64,000 nucleotides of DNA from assembly GCF_030013905.1 (NCBI RefSeq), contig NZ_CP124862.1:62001-126000 (forward strand). The letters are read 5' to 3'. The notes beneath the pieces are model-generated. The model was not told where the DNA came from, searched no databases, and saw only the letters and a list, made by a program, of their open reading frames with translations. The position numbers and the translations under genes are program-made. Below are positions 30,046-39,207 of this stretch, in pieces. Origin of the DNA: Petroclostridium sp. X23 (lineage in GTDB: Bacteria; Bacillota; Clostridia; SK-Y3). Within the stretch, counting starts at the first letter, position 1, and every line of letters starts with the position of its first letter.

Positions 30046-31482
30046 ATGAAACAACCTATTATACCGATTGAACCTAGATCGTCACAATACGGGATTGTTC
30101 CTGGAATGGTAAAAAAGAGGATGTATCAATATGATAATATCACATCTTTGATGATCAAAGACTTGTTTGCAGATACGCCCGACGTCATTTATCCCAGTGA
30201 GCAAGGAATATCTTCTGTAAAACAATCTGCATTGAAAGCGTTGGAAAATGTAGATATGAGTTTTATCAAGCCGGGAGATTCAGTGAATATATGCTGCTCT
30301 CATCATGGATTTACAATGGTTGGAGGACAGCCGTATGCAGAGCTTATAAAAGCTTTGAGAGATGTAATCAGTGAGAGAACAGGAACTGACAATATTCGTA
30401 TAAGAGCCGGCGTAGGATTGCGGTTCAGAGAAACGGAAGAATATATTAAAAGATACGGCCTTGATACATATTTTAAAGGTAAAGCGAAAGGTGTGGCTCC
30501 CATCGATGAAGGAATTCCTATTGAAACGGAAATAGGGACGCTATATGGATTAAAAGCCATCTATGATGCTGATTGGATCGTCCATTGCCATAATAGTGAT
30601 GTAAGAGAGGTTCATTTTCACAGGCAGGTAGATAGAGCGGTAAAACCGTTCGGAATGTCTTATGCAAGAATTGAGACACGGTCTACTTATCACCAGAATC
30701 TTGGACCAAGAGCAGCGAATTTCGTGGCAAGAGCTATATTCGGTTCTGAATTTGTACAAAGCAAGTTTGCATTTGCGGCATTTTTAGAAATGTCTCCTGC
30801 AGGGGTAATCAGTGTTGATGCGGATAATGATCTTATGGCATTAAATGAAAGGATGCTTATATCCGGATGTCGATACTATGGGAAAATTATGACGCTTCTT
30901 GGAGAAATAGATGAATGTATTGTAGGACTGGACTTTCCCTGCCCAGTACCTTATGTATTTGCAGCAGGTGTAATTTATGCGAATTTTGCAGGAGCAAATT
31001 GCGATCTGTTCGATCTGGATAATGCATTGGCACCCTATACTTGGTATACCGAAGCGTTTTACAATAAAGACTCTGTTCCATTAACATCAAAGATTCCACC
31101 GGTTAATCCTGCTATTAAGATGGTTGTACATAATTACGCATGGGGCGGATACCCAAGTGCATTTTTTAGCAAGCACATTCCGACTATCGTGGTGGGCAGA
31201 GAACAAGCAGATCTATTTAATAAAGATTCTCAAAATCTTGAATATATGAAATATGGAGTCATAGCCGATCATTTAGATACAGCTATGGAATTTGCATATA
31301 AGCAAGCGAAGACAGATAAGGTAATCATATTTGATGGTGCGGTAGGAGGCGTTAATATCAGCACATCCCTTGCAGAGCTATTAATAGAAAAAGCACCTGC
31401 TGTAAATAAGAAAGTGGATGAAGAAATGCTGCCGAAGTGGCTGAAGCAAAGAGGAATAGATATCAATTCTATAAAACTATAA
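30046..31482 (+). CDS. LarA-like (lactate racemase family) protein
   Basis: 478 aa; ATG chosen 9 bp behind GAAAGG (GTG at 30037 is possible). From memory the order matches LarA. A GDSVNICCSHHGFTMVGG segment stands where LarA has its SSDHTRP loop. Next come RIRAGVGLRFRETEEYIKRY, the central ADWIVHCHNSDVREVHFHRQ His cluster, and the end HIPTIVVGREQADLF plus LDTAMEFAYKQAKTDKV. LarA enzymes use a nickel pincer nucleotide made from nicotinate adenine dinucleotide to racemise or epimerise hydroxyacids. The key Lys for cofactor attachment is not obvious to me. No LarBCE in the window. Family call moderate, function open. Confidence 0.6.
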   Translation: MKQPIIPIEPRSSQYGIVPGMVKKRMYQYDNITSLMIKDLFADTPDVIYPSEQGISSVKQSALKALENVDMSFIKPGDSVNICCSHHGFTMVGGQPYAELIKALRDVISERTGTDNIRIRAGVGLRFRETEEYIKRYGLDTYFKGKAKGVAPIDEGIPIETEIGTLYGLKAIYDADWIVHCHNSDVREVHFHRQVDRAVKPFGMSYARIETRSTYHQNLGPRAANFVARAIFGSEFVQSKFAFAAFLEMSPAGVISVDADNDLMALNERMLISGCRYYGKIMTLLGEIDECIVGLDFPCPVPYVFAAGVIYANFAGANCDLFDLDNALAPYTWYTEAFYNKDSVPLTSKIPPVNPAIKMVVHNYAWGGYPSAFFSKHIPTIVVGREQADLFNKDSQNLEYMKYGVIADHLDTAMEFAYKQAKTDKVIIFDGAVGGVNISTSLAELLIEKAPAVNKKVDEEMLPKWLKQRGIDINSIKL

Positions 31483-31538
31483 AAAGGGCAATGAAATATA
31501 GGTAACCAAATTTCCGAATACTAATAAGTTCAATTACT

Positions 31539-31569
31539 TGTAGGGGCGGATATGGAATCCGCCCCTACA
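31539..31569. repeat. Perfect 13-bp inverted repeat (TGTAGGGGCGGAT)
   Basis: TGTAGGGGCGGAT pairs with ATCCGCCCCTACA around 5 bases. It is GC-rich in an AT-rich gap between the LarA-like and acetaldehyde dehydrogenase genes. The TTTTAG that follows could give weak termination. Similar GGGGCGGAT palindromes are dispersed repeats in many bacteria. Confidence 0.7.
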
Positions 31570-31650
31570 TTTTAGATACATTATCTGTTACCAATGGTAT
31601 TTTAGCAGAAGATTTAATACTAACTTTTTATAATATTTTGGAGGTGTAAT

Positions 31651-32535
31651 ATGAGCACAAAAAAGATTAAAGCAGCAATTGTCGGTCCCGGAAATATAGG
31701 AATAGACTTGATGTTCAAGCTTTTGAACAGTTCTTATATAGAAGTAGATACGATGGTTGGTGTAGTAAAAGAATCAAAGGGATTGCAGCTGGCGCGAGAA
31801 AAAGGAATTAAAGCTACTTCTGACGGGGTAAAAGAAATATTGGGTAATAAAGAGATAGAGCTTGTTTTTGAAGCAACCAGCGCAAAAGCACACTTGGCAA
31901 ATGCTCCTCTATATAAAGAAGATGGTAAGATTGCCATAGATTTAACACCGGCGATGATAGGTCCTTTTGTGGTTCCTGCAGTAAATATCGAACAAAATCT
32001 CGATACCGATAATGTAAATATGGTAACTTGTGGTGGCCAGGCTACCATACCTATGGTTGCAGCCATAAATTCGGTTCAACCTGTAGAATATGCGGAAATT
32101 GTAGCCACCATATCCAGCCGCAGTGCAGGACCGGGTACACGGCAAAATATAGATGAGTTTACAGAGACAACATCCAAGGCAATATGTGAAGTAGGTGGTG
32201 CCAAAAAGGGTAAGGCGATCATAGTGTTAAATCCGGCTGAACCTCCCATCATTATGCGAGATACGGTATATGTGAAGGTAAAAGATCCTAACGAAGAAGA
32301 GATTACAAAAGCTGTAAAACAGATGGAACAAAAAGTGCAAGAATATGTGCCCGGATATAGAGTGAAAGCAGGTCCATTATTTGATGGTGATAAGGTGACC
32401 GTAATGTTGGAAGTGGAAGGTGCCGGTATGTATCTTCCTAAATATTCGGGAAATCTTGATATTATGACAGCAGCAGCAAAAGCAGTAGGAGAAAAGATTG
32501 CGTACAAATTGCTAAAAGAAAGAGGTGAAGTGTAA
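31651..32535 (+). CDS. mhpF: Acetaldehyde dehydrogenase (acylating)
   Basis: 294 aa, MhpF/DmpF family: acetaldehyde + CoA + NAD+ to acetyl-CoA. Rossmann motif [13 protein letters not shown] at the N-terminus, catalytic Cys in [17 protein letters not shown], and [17 protein letters not shown]. The stop codon overlaps the start of the aldolase gene, as is usual because the two enzymes form a channelling complex. GGAGG precedes the ATG. In an anaerobe it would yield acetyl-CoA for ATP formation. Confidence 0.95.
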   Translation: MSTKKIKAAIVGPGNIGIDLMFKLLNSSYIEVDTMVGVVKESKGLQLAREKGIKATSDGVKEILGNKEIELVFEATSAKAHLANAPLYKEDGKIAIDLTPAMIGPFVVPAVNIEQNLDTDNVNMVTCGGQATIPMVAAINSVQPVEYAEIVATISSRSAGPGTRQNIDEFTETTSKAICEVGGAKKGKAIIVLNPAEPPIIMRDTVYVKVKDPNEEEITKAVKQMEQKVQEYVPGYRVKAGPLFDGDKVTVMLEVEGAGMYLPKYSGNLDIMTAAAKAVGEKIAYKLLKERGEV

Positions 32536-33533
32536 TGAAAAAAGTCAGAATTATAGATACCACTTTGCGGGATGGGATGCATGCGGTGAGTCATCAATTT
32601 ACTCCCGAAGATATGGCTGAAATTGCTAAAGCGTTAGATGATGCCGGGGTGGATACGATTGAAGTGAGCCATGGAGATGGATTAGGGGGTTCATCTTTTC
32701 AATATGGGTTTGCTAAAGCAAAAGAAGAGGAATATCTGGAGGCAGTTTCTAAAGTTTTAACAAAAACGAAATTAGCTGTACTGTTACTACCCGGTATCGG
32801 GACGGAAAAAGATCTGGAAAAAGCTGCGAAAAATGGAGCGACCGTGGTTAGAGTTGCTACGCATGTTACAGAAGCAGACATCGGTGAGCAACATATAAAG
32901 ATGGCAAAAAAACTTGGTATGGAAGCCATCGGATTTTTAATGATGACTCATATGGCAAGTGCAGAAAAAATCGTTGAGCAGGCCAAGCTTTTCGAAAGCT
33001 ATGGAGCAGATGCGGTATTTGTAACAGATTCTGCCGGTGCGATGGCGTCTTCAGAGGTAAAAGAAAGGATTGAAGCTGTTAAGAAAGCAATATCTTTACC
33101 TATAGGCCATCATTCACACAACAATTTAGGCCTTTCCATCGCGAATAGCCTAGCAGCAGTTGAAGCAGGAGCGGAAATCATAGATGGTACCTGTAAGGGC
33201 CTTGGCGCTGCTGCCGGAAATGCAATGACAGAAGTTTTAACAACGGTATTTAAGAAGATGGGATATGAGACGGGGATAGACTTTTATAAAATTATGGATG
33301 CAGCTGATGATGTAGTAGCTCCGAAACTTCATAGGCCTCAAGTGATTACAAGAGAGGCTTTGAGCATTGGTTATGCAGGAACCTATGGAAGTTTTCTTCT
33401 TCATTCCTTAAGAGCAGCAGAAAAGTTTAACGTAGACGCAAGAGATATATTAATCGAAATGGGAAGAAGAAAAACAGTAGGTGGGCAGGAAGATATGATT
33501 ATTGATGTTGCGTATGAGCTTTCTCATCAATAG
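32535..33533 (+). CDS. mhpE: 4-hydroxy-2-oxovalerate aldolase
   Basis: 332 aa, DmpG/MhpE family: 4-hydroxy-2-oxopentanoate to pyruvate plus acetaldehyde. Key parts: IIDTTLRDGMHAVSHQFT with the catalytic/metal-binding Arg-Asp, EVSHGDGLGGSSFQYG, GHHSHNNLGLSIANSL with the metal His pair, and IDGTCKGLGAAAGN. The C-terminal DRE-TIM communication domain is complete. Start overlaps the mhpF stop. Confidence 0.96.
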   Translation: MKKVRIIDTTLRDGMHAVSHQFTPEDMAEIAKALDDAGVDTIEVSHGDGLGGSSFQYGFAKAKEEEYLEAVSKVLTKTKLAVLLLPGIGTEKDLEKAAKNGATVVRVATHVTEADIGEQHIKMAKKLGMEAIGFLMMTHMASAEKIVEQAKLFESYGADAVFVTDSAGAMASSEVKERIEAVKKAISLPIGHHSHNNLGLSIANSLAAVEAGAEIIDGTCKGLGAAAGNAMTEVLTTVFKKMGYETGIDFYKIMDAADDVVAPKLHRPQVITREALSIGYAGTYGSFLLHSLRAAEKFNVDARDILIEMGRRKTVGGQEDMIIDVAYELSHQ

Positions 33534-33567
33534 ACACTTGATTACTATATGAAAGGAAGAAGGCCAA

Positions 33568-34353
33568 ATGGATAAAAAAGATATCGTAAAAGCTTCAACA
33601 CTACTGGAACAAGCAAGTAAAACTAAAGAGCCTATAGAACAGCTAACAAAGATGTTTCCTGAAATGAGTATTGCCGAGGCATATGCGATTCAGCGAGAGA
33701 ACATTGAAAAAAGAATACAGATGGGTAGAAGTGTAATCGGAAAAAAAATAGGACTTACAAGTGTAGCTATGCAGAAAATGTTGGGTGTGGATAGTCCGGA
33801 TTATGGGTTTATTATGGAGGATATGATTGCTGATGAAGAGACTCCTCTAAGTTTGAAGGGATTTATACAACCTAAGGTTGAAGCAGAGTTGGCATTTGTA
33901 TTAAAGGAAGACCTAAAAGGACCTGGCGTCACCATATCAAAAGTATTGCAGGCAACTGAAGGGATAATGGCATCCTTTGAAATTATTGATAGCAGGATTA
34001 AAGATTGGAAGATTAAGCTTGAGGATACTATTGCCGATAATGCATCAAGTGCAATGATTGTGTTGGGAAGTAAAATGGTTCCTGTTGATAGCATTAATTT
34101 GAAATATACAGGTCTTGTCTTGGAAAAGAACGGAGAAATAGTGGATACCGCAGCAGGTGCGGCAGTTTTGGGACATCCGGCTTTAGCGGTTGCATGGCTG
34201 GCAAATGAAATGGCAAAATACGATGTTGTATTAAAAAAGGGTGAAATCATTCTGGCGGGCGCGTTTACCAAGGCTCTAGAGATTAAAGAAGAAGATGTTT
34301 TTACAGCTACTTTTGATGGAGTTGGCAGCGTAAAAGCAAAATTCATAAAGTAG
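33568..34353 (+). CDS. mhpD: 2-oxopent-4-enoate hydratase / oxalocrotonate decarboxylase family
   Basis: 261 aa of the MhpD/XylI fold. GKKIGLTS carries the conserved Lys and [12 protein letters not shown] the two metal-binding Glu. [22 protein letters not shown] and [17 protein letters not shown] complete the family pattern. Hydratase (to 4-hydroxy-2-oxopentanoate) and decarboxylase (from 2-oxohex-3-enedioate) members are hard to tell apart by eye. Either activity feeds the adjacent aldolase and acetaldehyde dehydrogenase, giving pyruvate and acetyl-CoA. Confidence 0.9.
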   Translation: MDKKDIVKASTLLEQASKTKEPIEQLTKMFPEMSIAEAYAIQRENIEKRIQMGRSVIGKKIGLTSVAMQKMLGVDSPDYGFIMEDMIADEETPLSLKGFIQPKVEAELAFVLKEDLKGPGVTISKVLQATEGIMASFEIIDSRIKDWKIKLEDTIADNASSAMIVLGSKMVPVDSINLKYTGLVLEKNGEIVDTAAGAAVLGHPALAVAWLANEMAKYDVVLKKGEIILAGAFTKALEIKEEDVFTATFDGVGSVKAKFIK

Positions 34354-34409
34354 TAGAACTATTAAGCTTTTTAATCTATAAGAGATGTGAAAGTAAAGGA
34401 GACAGTGTC

Positions 34410-36374
34410 ATGGAAATGATAGATTACTTGTATATTCCGCCGCTATGTGCATTGGCTGCGCTGATATTTGCATATTTTTTAGCTCAGAATATTAATAAAA
34501 TGGATCCTGGTAATGATAGGATGCAGGAAATAGCAAAATATATTCATGAAGGATCTCTTGCTTTTCTTAAAAGGGAATATAGGGTACAAAGTGGTATTGC
34601 AGTCCTGCTATTTCTATTGCTTGCATGGAAAATTTCAATTTATACTGCACTGTGTTTTATGGCAGGAGCACTTTGTTCGGTGCTTGCAGGATATATTGGT
34701 ATGAAGATTGCGACTAAAGCGAATGTACGGACAGCCAATGCTGCAAAGCAGGGTATTAAACCCGCTTTGGAAGTTGCTTTTTCAGGTGGCGCGGTGATGG
34801 GAATGTCTGTGGTAGGATTAGGGCTACTTGGCCTTAGTGTTTTATGGATCATTTTCAGAGATACGACCATAATTACCGGTTTTGGTTTAGGAGCCAGCTT
34901 TGTTGCGCTATTTGCCAGAGTTGGAGGCGGTATTTATACGAAAGCTGCTGATGTAGGAGCAGATCTGGTTGGGAAAGTAGAAGCGGGTGTCCCGGAAGAT
35001 GATCCTCGTAATCCCGCTGTTATCGCAGATAATGTAGGAGACAATGTAGGAGATGTTGCCGGAATGGGAGCGGATTTATTTGAATCCTATGTAGGTGCCA
35101 TTATTTCTGCCATAACGTTAGGGATGTGGACTTTTGGAATCAATGGTACGGTATTTGTGATGTTGTTAGTAGCAGCAGGGATTATCGCATCTATTATCGG
35201 CAGTATATTTGTGAAAAAAGGAAAAAGTGAAAATCCTCATATGTCTCTTCAGGTGGGAACGTATGTAAGTGGGGGATTGTTTATCATTGCTGCACTGGTA
35301 ATCAGTTTGCTGGTTTTGGAAAGCTTAAGAGGAGCATGGGCGGTAATAACGGGATTGGTTGTAGGAATTATGATAGGCCAAATAACAGAATACTACACTT
35401 CTTCAGATTATAATCCTGTAAAAGAAATTGCAAAGCAATCTGAAACAGGTGCTGCTACAAATATTATCTCGGGATTAGCTCTTGGAAAGAAGAGTACTGC
35501 TTTTCCAATTCTTCTCATCTGTGTCGGCATCTATATTTCATATCTAACGATGGGACTATATGGTATTGCTTTAGCAGCGGTAGGAATGCTTTCTATTACC
35601 GGGATGACAGTGGCGGTTGACGCGTATGGTCCTATTGCCGATAATGCCGGTGGTATTGCTGAAATGGCGCATTTGGATAAAGCGATCCGTAAAGTTACCG
35701 ATAAACTGGATTCGGTTGGAAATACAACTGCGGCCATAGGCAAAGGATTTGCTATTGGTTCTGCGGCACTGACTGCTTTGGCATTATTTGCTTCATATTC
35801 TCAGGCTGTAGGGCTTGAAATCATTAATCTAGTAGATGCTAAAACCATCATAGGTCTCTTACTGGGAGGAATGCTGCCGTTCTTATTCTCGTCTATGGCA
35901 ATGGAATCTGTTGGCCAAGCGGCTTCTTCCATGATTCAAGAGGTTAGAAGGCAGTTTAGAGAGATAGAAGGGCTTATGGAAGGCGAAGCTACACCGGACT
36001 ATGCCCTGTGTGTGGATATCAGTACCAGAGCTGCTTTGAAGAAGATGATTTCTCCCGGATTACTTGCGGTGTTGTCACCGCTTATTGTAGGAATGGTTTT
36101 AGGTAAAGAGGCACTTGGAGGATTACTTGCCGGTGCTTTAGTTACAGGTGTAATGCTGGCGATTCAAATGGCGAATGCCGGAGGTGCTTGGGATAATGCC
36201 AAAAAGTATATTGAAGAAGGAAACCATGGAGGTAAAAGTAGTACTGCACACCAAGCTGCCGTAACTGGAGATACGGTAGGGGACCCTTTTAAAGATACAG
36301 CAGGACCCTCTATTAATATATTGCTTAAACTCATGACAATTGTGGCATTGGTGTTTGCACCGTTATTTATATGA
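34410..36374 (+). CDS. hppA: Membrane-bound ion-pumping pyrophosphatase
   Basis: 654 aa with about 16 membrane helices. Signature regions: the catalytic [51 protein letters not shown], and [20 protein letters not shown] at the end. [10 protein letters not shown] has Ala where K+-independent enzymes have Lys, which points to the K+-dependent class. H+ versus Na+ pumping cannot be settled here. As the last gene of the catabolic operon it would recover energy from PPi made by an AMP-forming CoA ligase or a phosphoribosyltransferase. Confidence 0.95.
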   Translation: MEMIDYLYIPPLCALAALIFAYFLAQNINKMDPGNDRMQEIAKYIHEGSLAFLKREYRVQSGIAVLLFLLLAWKISIYTALCFMAGALCSVLAGYIGMKIATKANVRTANAAKQGIKPALEVAFSGGAVMGMSVVGLGLLGLSVLWIIFRDTTIITGFGLGASFVALFARVGGGIYTKAADVGADLVGKVEAGVPEDDPRNPAVIADNVGDNVGDVAGMGADLFESYVGAIISAITLGMWTFGINGTVFVMLLVAAGIIASIIGSIFVKKGKSENPHMSLQVGTYVSGGLFIIAALVISLLVLESLRGAWAVITGLVVGIMIGQITEYYTSSDYNPVKEIAKQSETGAATNIISGLALGKKSTAFPILLICVGIYISYLTMGLYGIALAAVGMLSITGMTVAVDAYGPIADNAGGIAEMAHLDKAIRKVTDKLDSVGNTTAAIGKGFAIGSAALTALALFASYSQAVGLEIINLVDAKTIIGLLLGGMLPFLFSSMAMESVGQAASSMIQEVRRQFREIEGLMEGEATPDYALCVDISTRAALKKMISPGLLAVLSPLIVGMVLGKEALGGLLAGALVTGVMLAIQMANAGGAWDNAKKYIEEGNHGGKSSTAHQAAVTGDTVGDPFKDTAGPSINILLKLMTIVALVFAPLFI

Positions 36375-36474
36375 TTTTATAAGTCAGCGATTATGCAAAT
36401 TCATTAAGGAGATTTTGCATTAAGATATCATGAATGAATCCAATTTTTATAGTTAAAATCTTCTTGATAAACCA

Positions 36475-36537
36475 TTGCATATAGAAAAACATATGATATA
36501 ATACTTAATAAATAAAGCGCAAAGCGATAATATAGGA
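36475..36537 (+). promoter_or_regulatory. Promoter and operator-like half site of the first IclR gene
   Basis: TTGCAT, 16 bp, TATAAT (36475-36502), followed by AGCGATAATATAGGA (36523-36537). The latter resembles one half of the IclR-leader motif and suggests autoregulation. Confidence 0.4.
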
Positions 36538-36547
36538 TGGAATGCTT

Positions 36548-37324
36548 ATGAATAAGAAAAAGACTGGAATCATACAATCTGTTGACAGGGCATTAACAAT
36601 AGTAGAGACGATGTATAATGCAAAAGAAGAACTAGGGGTCACAGAACTGGCTGACATTATTGGTTTGCACAAAAGTACAACTTTTGGTCTTTTAAGCACA
36701 CTTGAAAACAGAGGATTTGTAACACAAAATAAAGATACGGGAAAGTACGGATTAGGCCTTAAGTTCTTGGAAATAGGTACTGAAATTCTTGAAAATATGG
36801 ATGTTCGGCAGATCATCAAGCCGTATTTGAGGGACTTATCGGAAAAATATCAAGAGACAGTTCACTTTGCAGTAGAAGATGATAATATGGTTGTATATAT
36901 TGATAAAATAGAGAGTCCACGGGCATTAGTCATTAAATCTTCTATTGGTAAACGAAATCCGATGCACTGCACAGGGGTTGGAAAATGCCTGTTATCATTT
37001 ATGAGCGAAGAAAAGCAAAACGAGATATTAAAAGAACCTCTTGAAAAATACACAGACAATACAATAGTTGACCCAAAGAACCTGAATGAGGAAATTGATA
37101 AAATCAGAAAAAATGGTTATAGTATTGATAACGAAGAAATTGAAATCGGGTTAAGATGTATAGCAGCTCCAATATTTGATTACAAAGGAGAATTGCTGGG
37201 AGGAATAAGTATTTCCGGACCAAGCACAAGGATGACGGACGAAAGAATAGTTGAATTAATTGAACCATTGAAAAGTACGGCGTCTAAAATTTCTAAAAGT
37301 CTCGGACATTATAAGCATATATAA
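36548..37324 (+). CDS. IclR-family transcriptional regulator
   Basis: 258 aa. N-terminal winged helix (TIVETMYNAKEELGVTELAD, then LHKSTTFGLLSTLENRGFV) and a C-terminal GAF-like effector domain (ETVHFAVEDDNMVVYIDK, MHCTGVGKCLL, GGISISGPSTRM). ATG at 36548 is 8 bp from GGATGG; ATG at 36542 is an alternative. IclR proteins bind small aromatic or aliphatic acids and usually control adjacent catabolic genes. This one follows the hppA end of the operon by 173 bp. Confidence 0.92.
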   Translation: MNKKKTGIIQSVDRALTIVETMYNAKEELGVTELADIIGLHKSTTFGLLSTLENRGFVTQNKDTGKYGLGLKFLEIGTEILENMDVRQIIKPYLRDLSEKYQETVHFAVEDDNMVVYIDKIESPRALVIKSSIGKRNPMHCTGVGKCLLSFMSEEKQNEILKEPLEKYTDNTIVDPKNLNEEIDKIRKNGYSIDNEEIEIGLRCIAAPIFDYKGELLGGISISGPSTRMTDERIVELIEPLKSTASKISKSLGHYKHI

Positions 37325-37387
37325 AATAATGAGTAATGATTAGTTAAAATCAGGGGTCTTATTCTACTCTCAAATGTACACTAGTCG

Positions 37388-37433
37388 AATATACTCCTTC
37401 TTTTTGATATATTTGACCGGGAAGGAGTATATT
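37388..37433. terminator. 13-bp hairpin after the first IclR gene
   Basis: AATATACTCCTTC pairs perfectly with GAAGGAGTATATT across a 20-base loop; T-rich in the loop and weakly T-rich after it. Confidence 0.6.
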
Positions 37434-37602
37434 TAAGCATATAGTTCTCAAATTTTGAGAATTGCTGATTAAATTTTCATTAACTAACAAAAAACAAATG
37501 CTCACCGCCCATCCTGTATATTGAAGAATCATGGCATTACTTCTACATTTTTCATAAAAACCTGCTAAAAATAAAAGAGTACTCATTTCTTATTGTATCT
37601 GC

Positions 37603-37940
37603 ATTTTGTAAAGTTCTTTCTTTATTCTATAATTTTCCTATATATTTTCATGTAAGTTTAGATTATAGTAAAAACTTTAAAAGTGAATGCGGTTTTAGCA
37701 AGAATTACAAATATAAAGCTAAGGAGGAGTTTTATTTATTAAGAGTGTTTTATCATAAACTCCATATAGATTTTGAATAGTCAAAAAGAATTCGGTAATA
37801 GCGAATAAAAAATAGATTAAACTAGAAGGAGTTTTATAATCTTTGTAGAATACTTATATTATTAATCAAAAAAAGCGAAAGGCATTCGGTAATGACGAAC
37901 GAATGGCCGTGCCGATTTTGGAAGGGAGAACGCTAGTGTA
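37603..37940 (+). repeat. IclR leader region, intact copy of the duplicated segment
   Basis: This is the counterpart of 11402-11733. It carries TTCGGTAATAGCGAA (37791-37805) and TTCGGTAATGACGAA (37885-37899), two operator-like sites 94 bp apart, just as the decayed copy has two sites 91 bp apart. No coding region is evident. Confidence 0.75.
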
Positions 37941-38762
37941 ATGATTGAAAAAAGATACTTATCAGAAAGTGGATCATCTCAAATACGTTCTGTTGCCAAA
38001 GCTTTAAGTATTCTAAATCTGTTTGCAACCAATAAACGCAGTATGTCTTTAGCAGAAATATCTAAGAAGATGAACCTGGCTAAAAGTACAGTGCATGGAT
38101 TGCTCTCAACTTTGAGAGACTTTGGTTATGTAGAACAATCGGAATTTGATGGAAATTACAGTTTGGGAATTACTCTCTTTGAAATCGGTTGCGTAGTCTC
38201 TAGTAACTGGGATGTACGTAAAATTGCCGCTCCGTATTTGATGAAGTTAGTGGAAGAAACAGGCGAAACAGTTCATTTGGTGGTTCTTGATCAAGGAGAG
38301 GTTCTGTATATTGACAAACATGAGAGTAATAAATCGTTAAAAATCGTATCAGAAATTGGTGCGCGGTTGCCATCCCACTGTACAGGAGTAGGAAAAGCAC
38401 TTTTGGCTTATCTGCCTTCTAAAGAAGTCAAACGCATTATAGACGCAAAAGGGCTGCAGGCATATACCAAAAATACCATTACCGACCCTTTGGAACTGGA
38501 AAAAGAACTTGAGCGCATCCGAAAGCAGGGATATGCCGAAGATAACGGGGAAATTATGGACAGTTTGCGTTGCGTGGCCGTACCTATTTGGAATTACAAT
38601 AATAAGGTATGTGCCGCAATAAGTATTTCCGGTTCGTACGCACATATGGAAGGCGAAGGAAAACAGACAATTATTACTCACGTTATGCAGACAGCTGCAG
38701 AGATATCAGCAGCATTAGGTTATCGCAGATCAATATTAGGAGGTGATATTAATGGCAGTTAG
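37941..38762 (+). CDS. IclR-family transcriptional regulator (parent of the pseudogene)
   Basis: 273 aa. Winged helix with SVAKALSILNLFATNKRSMS and recognition helix MNLAKSTVHGLLSTL; effector domain with ETVHLVVLDQGEVLYIDKHE, LPSHCTGVGKALLAY and AAISISGSYAHM. It differs from the regulator at 36548. Two motif copies in its leader suggest autoregulation. Its last codons overlap the ATG of a truncated gene, the same arrangement as in the decayed copy at 11734-11969. Confidence 0.93.
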   Translation: MIEKRYLSESGSSQIRSVAKALSILNLFATNKRSMSLAEISKKMNLAKSTVHGLLSTLRDFGYVEQSEFDGNYSLGITLFEIGCVVSSNWDVRKIAAPYLMKLVEETGETVHLVVLDQGEVLYIDKHESNKSLKIVSEIGARLPSHCTGVGKALLAYLPSKEVKRIIDAKGLQAYTKNTITDPLELEKELERIRKQGYAEDNGEIMDSLRCVAVPIWNYNNKVCAAISISGSYAHMEGEGKQTIITHVMQTAAEISAALGYRRSILGGDINGS

Positions 38763-38850
38763 AGAATTTCTATCAATGCCTGTACGCCGCCAAAAGGATG
38801 GTGTCAGTGATAAAATACGCGTTGATGTCACGGTACCTTTAGATGCGTAA
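38752..38850 (+). pseudogene. Truncated 5' end of a gene translationally coupled to IclR
   Basis: The 32-codon frame starts MAVREFLSMPVRRQ inside the IclR C-terminus behind AGGAGG. Its first six codons match the start of the QPRTase-like gene at 11959 (MEVREFL), then the sequences diverge. It is probably a stub left by a deletion or recombination. Confidence 0.45.
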
Positions 38851-38943
38851 TCCAGATAGTTTTAAAGATTTATATCTGAAGTGAAGAGAATAATGTTTTA
38901 AAAGATAATATAGACTAGAGCAAATATATGGTTGGGAGGAGAA

Positions 38944-39192
38944 ATGTTGAATATTTTTGTAGAACTGTTTCCGCCATTAAAGTTTCCTAATGGAGATAAA
39001 ACACGGCAAATGAATGTAGAGCAGCATTTAAATATTGGGGATTTATTAGAACGTCTTAAAGATGAAGGTGTGTTTGATGACTATGGCTGTAATGCATTGC
39101 TGGTGATGGTTGATGACCAAATCGCTGAGAATAATTACTTGCTTAATAACGGGCAAGTAGTAAAAATTTTACTTCATGTGGCTGGAGGTTGA
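38944..39192 (+). CDS. MoaD/ThiS-type sulfur carrier protein
   Basis: 82 aa, ATG behind GGGAGGAG. Ubiquitin-like beta-grasp protein ending LLHVAGG; the terminal Gly-Gly becomes a thiocarboxylate that supplies the dithiolene sulfur of molybdopterin/tungstopterin. It sits 15 bp before an AOR gene, the common pairing for tungsten enzymes, so it probably serves that enzyme's cofactor. Confidence 0.85.
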   Translation: MLNIFVELFPPLKFPNGDKTRQMNVEQHLNIGDLLERLKDEGVFDDYGCNALLVMVDDQIAENNYLLNNGQVVKILLHVAGG

Positions 39193-39207
39193 TAAGGAGT
39201 GGGAAAT

